Origin: Pseudomonadota bacterium
Lineage (GTDB): Bacteria > Desulfobacterota > Desulfobulbia > Desulfobulbales > JAHJIY01
NCBI GenBank assembly: GCA_018823175.1
Contig: JAHJIY010000065.1
Coordinates: 1 to 64,000, forward strand
Reading direction: 5' to 3'
DNA: 64,000 nucleotides
The notes beneath the pieces were generated by a model that was not told where the DNA came from, searched no databases, and worked only from the letters and a program-made list of their open reading frames with translations. A program made the translations under genes and the position numbers. Shown here piece after piece: positions 57,570 through 64,000 of the stretch. How positions within the stretch are numbered: position 1 is the first letter of the stretch; each line of letters begins with the position of its first letter.

Positions 57570-60110
57570 TTATCTATTTAATTCCCGCAGACACTTCCTG
57601 GTCGCTTCGGCCAATTCTCTGGCGCTGGCAAACCTGCGGGATTTAGCCTTTGACATGAGTTTGTGGACAATGTCGATGCAACAGGGCTCTATGCCTGGGT
57701 CAATTTCCGGCAAAGGGGTATAGGAAGCGGTGGCAATGGTGTGCATCAGGGTGGCGATATTGTCGTTCTGAAAAGGTTTTTTACCGCTTAGCAGTTCGTA
57801 AAAGACAATGCCCAATGAGAACAGGTCGGACCGACCATCAACTCTCAGGCCTGCAACCTGTTCCGGTGACATATAGTTGGGGGTGCCGAGGACGACCCCG
57901 GTTTGGGTTTTGGATGAGGTGAGTAAACGGGCGATTCCGAAATCCGCCACTTTGATATGGCCATCTTCCAGCATGACAATATTGGCTGGTTTTATGTCAC
58001 GATGGACAACGTTGTTTTTGTGGGCATAATCCAGCGCGTCCGCTACTTCGGTTATGATCTGCAGTACCTTGGGGACCGGCAGCAGGTTGCCGAACCGGCA
58101 ATAGGGGGTAAGGTCGGAGCCGCTGAGCAGTTCCATCGCCATATAGGTCATGTCAAGATCTTCGTCGATATCGTAGATTGTGACGATGTTTGGGTGGTTT
58201 AATTTGCCGGCCGCCTCCGCCTCACGGAAGAACCTTTCCCTCACCTCGGCCAGATCTTCCGGGTCAACTTCTTCGTAGCGCAGGGTTTTGATCGCCACCG
58301 AGCGATTTATTTTAGGGTCGCGGCCCAGATAGACGGTGCCGATGGCTCCCTGGCCCAGCTCTCTGATTATCTCGTAGCGACCCAGGGTAGGTTTGATCGT
58401 GCCGCTGGTCATGATCGTCGCGTCACCCGAGGTTCTGGCCAAAGATGGGAGATTGGCGTTGGCCTGCAGCTGTTTGATTTTTTCGGCCGTGTCCTTGAAT
58501 TTACCGTCCCGGATAATGTGCTCGTAGACGGCAACCGCTTTGTTGTGCATTCTTTTTCGTTCGAAATCAAGGCCGAGGTTGTACAAAAGGTCTTTGACCG
58601 CCGGGTCTTTAATCGGGCATTTCATGAATTTTTCAAAGGCCAGATCAAGCATGCCCTGGCTCTGGAAGGTCAGGCCAAGCATTTTATTGGATTCGAGATC
58701 GGCATCGGTATGCAGGGGGTTGAATAACTTGCGATTGATTATGATCAGCAATAGGCCCAATAGCGCCAGCAGGGTAGGGCTAACCGCCTTGAGCCAGATC
58801 CCGGATGAGGTGAAAAGGAAGATGGCGGCGGCCTGCCAGGTGATGATGAAAATAAACAGAATCGTCGAGCCCAGAGATATTTTGACTCGGGGAATAATCA
58901 GGATGATAAATAACGCGAAGAATAAAAGAACAGCCATCTCAAGCATCCTGGCCCATTCGGGGCGATTGATATGGTTGTCGGTCAGGATGTTTTCTAAAGT
59001 TATGGCGGTCAGTTCGATTCCGGTCAAATCCTGGTTGATCGGGGTCTCGTACCTGGGAACCAGCCCCGGCGAGGTCAGACCGATCAGAACTGATTTACCT
59101 TTAAACAGGTCCGCTTTTACTTTGCCATTTAAGACAGCGTGAAACGGGTAAATTGAATAGTTTTTTGGATCAGGATTGAAATCCAGGAGCATTTGGTAAT
59201 TGCAGTCGATTGGTATTTCAAAGGCCGCGGTCTTGATGGTGGTGATCGATTCGTTGCTGTAGAAGCCTTTTATCTTCGATAATTTATCTTTTGAGTTGAT
59301 CAGGGCCATTTGCAGGGCAAGTGAAGGAAAGACCCTTCCATGCAGGGTTATGAAAAGGTTGGCTTTTCGCACTATGCCGTCCCGGGTCGGGATAAAATTA
59401 TTGTGGCCCAGCGTGGTGGCGTTTTCCGCCAGCTGCAGGTAAGGGGGCATGATGCTGGTGGCCTCAATAATTTCGGGCTGGATAGTCGGTAGCGGGTTGG
59501 TTAATTGCAGGACCGGCTTTCTGGCAGGTAAGGTCTCCTTGACATATTCCAGAGAATATTTGTTGAGCCAATCAGGAATTTTTTGGTCGGCCCAACTGGA
59601 GTTGCCGAAATTAAATTGTAAGGGGAGGATGACTACGCCTGATTTTTTGATGGCGTTTCTTAAGCGGAGATCGTTGTCCAGTCTTTTTTCGGAGTCGGCA
59701 AGATTCTTGTTGATCTCGCCAAGAGAATATTTGTTAAGTTTCAGGGATTTTTTGGTGAGATTTTCCTGTAGTCTTTTGATCTCTTGAATTCCGGCATTCA
59801 TTTCCGGCTCGGGAAAAGGAAGGTCAAGGCCGATTGTTTTAGCCCCGGCTTTGGACAAAAGGTCGATCATCTCGGCAATTTTATCCCTGGACCATGGCCA
59901 GCTGCCGAGCCGGTTGATGCTGTCGCTGTCGATGGCGATCAGGACGACCTGGCTGCGGCTTTCCCTTTGCCGTATGAGGGTCATCAGGTCAAAGGCTTTG
60001 TTCTCAATGGTTCGGGGGAGTGATGCTTCAAATAACACTCCCGTTCCTATGAGCAGGGTTAACAGGGTACAAAGGAACCAGTTGGAAGTGAATAGTGATT
60101 TAAGGCGCAT
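57570..60110 (-). CDS. CHASE2 sensor domain Ser/Thr protein kinase
   Basis: CHASE2-like VVLIAIDSDSINRLGSWPWSRDKIAEMIDLL; kinase GQGAIGTVYLGRDPKINRSVAIKTL, VVHRDIKPANIVM, DFGIAR, GTPNYMSPEQ. Confidence 0.93.
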   Translation of the reverse strand: MRLKSLFTSNWFLCTLLTLLIGTGVLFEASLPRTIENKAFDLMTLIRQRESRSQVVLIAIDSDSINRLGSWPWSRDKIAEMIDLLSKAGAKTIGLDLPFPEPEMNAGIQEIKRLQENLTKKSLKLNKYSLGEINKNLADSEKRLDNDLRLRNAIKKSGVVILPLQFNFGNSSWADQKIPDWLNKYSLEYVKETLPARKPVLQLTNPLPTIQPEIIEATSIMPPYLQLAENATTLGHNNFIPTRDGIVRKANLFITLHGRVFPSLALQMALINSKDKLSKIKGFYSNESITTIKTAAFEIPIDCNYQMLLDFNPDPKNYSIYPFHAVLNGKVKADLFKGKSVLIGLTSPGLVPRYETPINQDLTGIELTAITLENILTDNHINRPEWARMLEMAVLLFFALFIILIIPRVKISLGSTILFIFIITWQAAAIFLFTSSGIWLKAVSPTLLALLGLLLIIINRKLFNPLHTDADLESNKMLGLTFQSQGMLDLAFEKFMKCPIKDPAVKDLLYNLGLDFERKRMHNKAVAVYEHIIRDGKFKDTAEKIKQLQANANLPSLARTSGDATIMTSGTIKPTLGRYEIIRELGQGAIGTVYLGRDPKINRSVAIKTLRYEEVDPEDLAEVRERFFREAEAAGKLNHPNIVTIYDIDEDLDMTYMAMELLSGSDLTPYCRFGNLLPVPKVLQIITEVADALDYAHKNNVVHRDIKPANIVMLEDGHIKVADFGIARLLTSSKTQTGVVLGTPNYMSPEQVAGLRVDGRSDLFSLGIVFYELLSGKKPFQNDNIATLMHTIATASYTPLPEIDPGIEPCCIDIVHKLMSKAKSRRFASARELAEATRKCLRELNR

Positions 60111-60436
60111 AAATATTTTTAATTTTTCATGGTTATATAAAAAGAAAAAAGCGGTTGATTCCGCTGGCGTTAAATCAATGACTCAGGGGACTTGTGGTCA
60201 TGTTTGAAGTGATCTTGGGGGCTTCTGTTAAGTAACCAAAGGATCTGAAATTCATGATTAAAGTCCGATGAAAATCCATCCTGATTTTTAGCACGTTACG
60301 TGGCGACTGGCAATTTAAACCATTTGGGATGATGATTTTTATCTTTTATCAATCACGGAAAGCTGCCATTGCCACGAAGACAATGGAGAGGTTGTCTTGT
60401 CTCTGTGCCCGGTTATAGAAAAGCAGTTGTGGTTTT

Positions 60437-61869
60437 TCAGGAGGTCAGAAACTGGGCCGGTTGAATGCCGTAATGGGCCGGATGGATACTCTCTTCAATA
60501 TTTCTCAGAAATGCCCCGGTTTTCGGATCGCAGTCCGACAGGTCGATTTCTTCAGCTTTGGTGAAGCCGCCATTTCTTTCATCCCAGACCAGTTTTATTA
60601 AACGGGGCCGGTCCAGGGCCTCGGTGGAAGGTTTGTCCGAGACCAGACCGATTTCTTCGGTGTCGAGTTTGAGCAGGGTACCGACCGGATATATTCCCAG
60701 CATGTTGATGAATATCTTAAGGGCGATTGGGTCAAAGTCGGTGCCGGATCCTTGGAGCATCAGACCCAAGGCTCGGTCCGGGCTAAGTCCCTCCGGTCGG
60801 TAAACCCGGGCTGAAGTCAGGGCATCGTAAACATCGGCGATTGCCAGGATCCTTCCGAACAGGGTCAGCGGTTTTTTCCAGCCGAGGTCCGGATAACCGG
60901 TAAGGTTATACTTTAGGTGGTGCTCGAATGGGGCCATGATTATTTTGGCTTTCCGTTCTCTGGTGGCCCTTAACTTGGTGATCAGACGCACGCTGTTAAA
61001 GGGATGCCATTTGATTTTTGAAAATTCGTTATCATTTAGTTTTCCCGGTTTGTTCAGAATGTTCGGCGGGACAAGAATCTTGCCGAGATCGTGGAATAGG
61101 CCGCATACGCCAAGGCTTTCCAGTGATTTTTTTGATAGACCGATCTGTTTGCCCAGATACATCGAAAGGATGGCGACGTTCACTGAGTGGGTGAAGGTGT
61201 AGTCATCATAAACTTTGAGGGTGCTTGCCGCTAAAAGGACAGGTTTGTCCTGCAACATTACTTCTTCTACCATATCCTGGATTACCCGGACCGCTTTTCT
61301 GATTCCGGCCCGGTTTGACAGGGAGATTTTCTGGGCTACTTCATGCATGGAGGTTAAGGCGTAGGAGTAAATGCGCCGGGCCGATCTTTTCTTGTTCGGA
61401 GTGGAAGATGGCGCGATTGCGCCGACTTTGTTTTGGGTGCTGATTTCTGGTTCCCCGGGTTCAATGCCGGTTCCGATTCCCGATCCTTCGGTTCCACTGC
61501 CGGTGCCACCGGACCCGATTCCTGATCCTCCGGTTCCACTGCCGGTGCCGCCGGTCCCGGTTCCCGATCCTCCGGTTCCTCTGCCGGTGCCACCGATTCC
61601 GGTTCCTGATCCTCCGGTTCCACTGCCGGTGCCACCGGACCCGATTCCTGATCCTCCGGTTCCACTGCCGGTGCCGCCGGTCCCGGTTCCTGGTCTTCCG
61701 GTTCCACTGCCTGTGCCACCGGTTCCGATCCCCGGTCCTTCAGTTCCAACGCCTGTGCCGCCGGTTCCTGCCCCGGGGATGCCGGGAAACCCAATGGAAG
61801 GAGATACTGTTTGTTGAGTTGATGATTTATCTTCGGCATCCAGTTCGGTCAGAAAGTCAACCGGACTCC
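60437..61869 (-). CDS. HD-GYP domain protein, C-terminal part of an apparently frameshifted gene (with Gly/Thr repeat linker)
   Basis: [38 protein letters not shown]; frame open upstream of the called ATG (61348) through the 42-bp repeats to the G8 tract with no start codon seen. Confidence 0.85.
61470..61775 (-). repeat. Tandem array, about 42-bp unit, coding for ([14 protein letters not shown])n
   Basis: Repeated (c/t)cctgatcctccggttccactgccggtgccgccggtcccggtt on + strand. Confidence 0.85.
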
Positions 61870-62616
61870 CCCCCCAATTATATTGGGGCCTGATTGTGAT
61901 GTGCCGCCTCGAACTGAATAACCTGAACCAGATCCTTTGTTTTTCCCCTTTTGGGTATCGTCATCAAAATCCGGCAGAAAGTCTATTGGGGCATTTCCTT
62001 CTCCTCCTCCCCCCATGAACGGGCCGGATTTGCCCTCTGATGATATGTCTGAAGTCTTGTTGCCGGCTGGCTGGTTACTTAGGGCGGGGGTGTCGGCGCT
62101 GGGTTCAAGTCCGGTGAAAAAATTCATAAATCCGGCGGATTCCGGTTGGACAATGGAAACCCATTGCAGATGGAATTTGGCATCTTCAATTTTCAGAACC
62201 AGCCATTCTTGCGGATCTTTTTGTTCGCCGGCCATGTTTAGCAGGCGGGCAAAGGCAAGGATTTGTTCGGCGGTGGCGTTTTTGATTGAGGCATAAAAAC
62301 GTATGCCGAGCAGTTCTCGTTTATCGAAGTAATCCAGCAAATTTTCAACCAGTAGTGACGTTTCTTTGCGGAAAGGTAGTTTCTCTTCGCAGACGTAAAA
62401 TCTGCCGCTGGCGATCTGGATGGTAATATACTCGTCTTCTCCCATCAGTCGGATGGAGATATGGAGAAATTTTTTTACAGACTCCAGGACCAGACGGTTG
62501 TTATCCCGGTGTATTTTTATGGCCTGCAACAGGCTGTTGATTGAGGCGAGAAGTTGCTCTGCCAAGGTCGGCTCTGAAGAGAGCAGGGAATGTTTAAGTC
62601 CTTTGTTGTCGGTCAT
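61849..62616 (-). CDS. N-terminal sensor-like part of the same gene (ends prematurely after G8 tract)
   Basis: [64 protein letters not shown]; reads into SGPNIIGGG at G8 then VRLTF*. Confidence 0.8.
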   Translation of the reverse strand: MTDNKGLKHSLLSSEPTLAEQLLASINSLLQAIKIHRDNNRLVLESVKKFLHISIRLMGEDEYITIQIASGRFYVCEEKLPFRKETSLLVENLLDYFDKRELLGIRFYASIKNATAEQILAFARLLNMAGEQKDPQEWLVLKIEDAKFHLQWVSIVQPESAGFMNFFTGLEPSADTPALSNQPAGNKTSDISSEGKSGPFMGGGGEGNAPIDFLPDFDDDTQKGKNKGSGSGYSVRGGTSQSGPNIIGGGVRLTF

Positions 62617-62622
62617 CTTTAT

Positions 62623-64000
62623 TTACCTGATATTCTTGCAGGATGCGCGGATATGAGGAAAAGGGCTTTTGGCGGCTTTGCGTAAAATCAGCTGACTTCC
62701 CCTCGAGTTGAGTACGGCAAGGGCTTCGGCTGCGCCTTGTCGGTGAGCGGCGGTGCCTGATCCGAACATGAAATTCCAGGGTTGACTCAATAATATATTT
62801 TCCAAAAAAGGCAGCATACTGTCGGAACAGCAACCTCCTAAAGCCTGGTAACAGGCAACTATGTGGTCGTTGCCCAGTTCGCCATACCGTTGTTTTTCGA
62901 GGTATTCCCGGATGGTCAAGGCAACGCTGTCGGAGCGTTCCTTCCCCAGAAAAAAAAGCACATCTTTGCGGATGGTACTATTGCTGTCATTTACCAGATG
63001 GAATAACTTTTTGAAGTCAAATTCCTTTCTGATGGTCAGTGCGCTTAGCGAGGCCAGGCGTACTTTATCGTTGGTATGATGTGCTCCTTTCTCAAGGAGA
63101 ATATTGGTGGCGCTTGTCGTATCTATCCCGTCCAGGATTTTGATCAGTCGAAGAAGAAGATCTTCTTCCGGTCTTTCTTCCAGCATTTTTTTCAGATAAT
63201 TCAGGTCATTTTTGACGAAGGAGGCGATCACATCAACCAAGACTTGTCGGGCCGGGCCGGAAGGGATCTGGGAAAACATGGGGGCCAGTGATTCTCCGGC
63301 CTTGGGAGGCAGGAAGCGAATTACTTGCGAGAAGATCTTGAGCTTCTTTGATTCAAAGGAGCTGAGATCTGCAAATACCGGGAGCAAAACTTCCAGGATT
63401 TCCGGTTCGGATATTTCGTCAAAATAATCATTCAGGAGTGGTTTAGCCCAGTCTTTTGCGCATTGGTTGCGGAATTCCGAGATTTTGGTCAGAAGATCCA
63501 GAGCGGATTGAAATTCCTGAAGATACATGTCGTTGCGGAATTCTTCCTGGAAAAAGCCGAGAATAGTTGCAAAGCTTAATGGGTCCTCTTCTTTGTCCAG
63601 GACGATCATTAAAAGTTCAATAACGTCTGAAGTGTCTTCCTGGTTTTCCTCTTCGTCAACCATGCGTTTCATTTCCCGCTGATCTTGCGGGCTTAAATTC
63701 CATAGGCCGCGATCAAGACTGGGCATGGCAATGCTTACCGCCACATATTGTTCCTGGACGGTAGGGTTGATTCTTTGATTTTCCGGATCAAGTTCTCCGC
63801 CGGAGCGGGTTGCGATATCCGGGCGAACGGTATTGTGGACCGGTCCGAAATCAGGAGTGGAGATTCTGCCGGATCCAGCTCCGGTCTCCATTCCGCCGGT
63901 GCCTCCAGCTCCGGTGCCCAATCCGCCGGTACCGGTGCCGGTGCCTCCAGCTCCGGTGCCCAATCCGCCGGTACCCGTGCCGGTGCCTCCAGCTCCGGTG
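62623..64000 (-). CDS. HEAT-repeat-like protein with Gly/Thr-rich repeat N-terminus (5' end outside window)
   Basis: Helical repeat composition (TNDKVRLASLSALTIRKEFDFKKLFHLVNDSNSTIRKDVLFFLG); frame still open at window edge through GTGAGGTGTGTGGL repeats. Confidence 0.7.
   Translation of the reverse strand, partial: TGAGGTGTGTGGLGTGAGGTGTGTGGLGTGAGGTGGMETGAGSGRISTPDFGPVHNTVRPDIATRSGGELDPENQRINPTVQEQYVAVSIAMPSLDRGLWNLSPQDQREMKRMVDEEENQEDTSDVIELLMIVLDKEEDPLSFATILGFFQEEFRNDMYLQEFQSALDLLTKISEFRNQCAKDWAKPLLNDYFDEISEPEILEVLLPVFADLSSFESKKLKIFSQVIRFLPPKAGESLAPMFSQIPSGPARQVLVDVIASFVKNDLNYLKKMLEERPEEDLLLRLIKILDGIDTTSATNILLEKGAHHTNDKVRLASLSALTIRKEFDFKKLFHLVNDSNSTIRKDVLFFLGKERSDSVALTIREYLEKQRYGELGNDHIVACYQALGGCCSDSMLPFLENILLSQPWNFMFGSGTAAHRQGAAEALAVLNSRGSQLILRKAAKSPFPHIRASCKNIR
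63898..64000 (-). repeat. 42-bp tandem repeats (partial, runs off window)
   Basis: ggtgcctccagctccggtgcccaatccgccggtaccggtgcc repeated about 2.5 times. Confidence 0.9.

Noticed and set aside
61371-61817. 148-aa proline/valine repeat ORF on the plus strand
   Set aside because: Antisense reading of the same 42-bp array; no RBS or domain evidence.
61354-61839. 161-aa ORF rich in [14 protein letters not shown] on the minus strand
   Set aside because: Out-of-frame reading of the 42-bp repeat array; the unit is a multiple of three so several frames stay open. The frame joined to the HD-GYP domain encodes the G/T repeat.

Overview
64-kb window of a bacterial chromosome, most likely Desulfobacterota/deltaproteobacterial (inferred from gene content and repeat style, not proven). 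It is mostly single-copy housekeeping genes (truA, DEAD-box helicase, thiD, hisI-hisG, engB, lepA, rpoH-like, greA, purD-purE, tsaC, tsaE, mutL, purC, msrAB) mixed with signalling genes (HD-GYP, HDOD, Hpt, hybrid kinase, CHASE2-Ser/Thr kinase), a sucrose module (SPS / sucrose synthase / PfkB kinase) and five hemerythrin-domain ORFs within 9 kb. Leads from reading the raw sequence: (1) a small BFD-like Fe-S protein whose frame continues past an in-frame TGA in a Cys-rich NPKGR-[TGA]-CLADI context, a candidate selenoprotein missed by the ORF track; (2) a G8 homopolymer where a -1 shift fuses a 255-aa sensor-like ORF to a Gly/Thr repeat linker and an HD-GYP domain, i.e. one split gene of about 727 aa (phase-variable, programmed, or sequencing error); (3) a decayed 3' fragment of a metallophosphoesterase gene, with the intact paralog in the same orientation on the other side of the hemerythrin block; (4) three families of dispersed non-coding repeats, two of them palindromic or TIR-bounded (MITE/REP-like). 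No rRNA, tRNA, CRISPR array or transposase gene was recognised.
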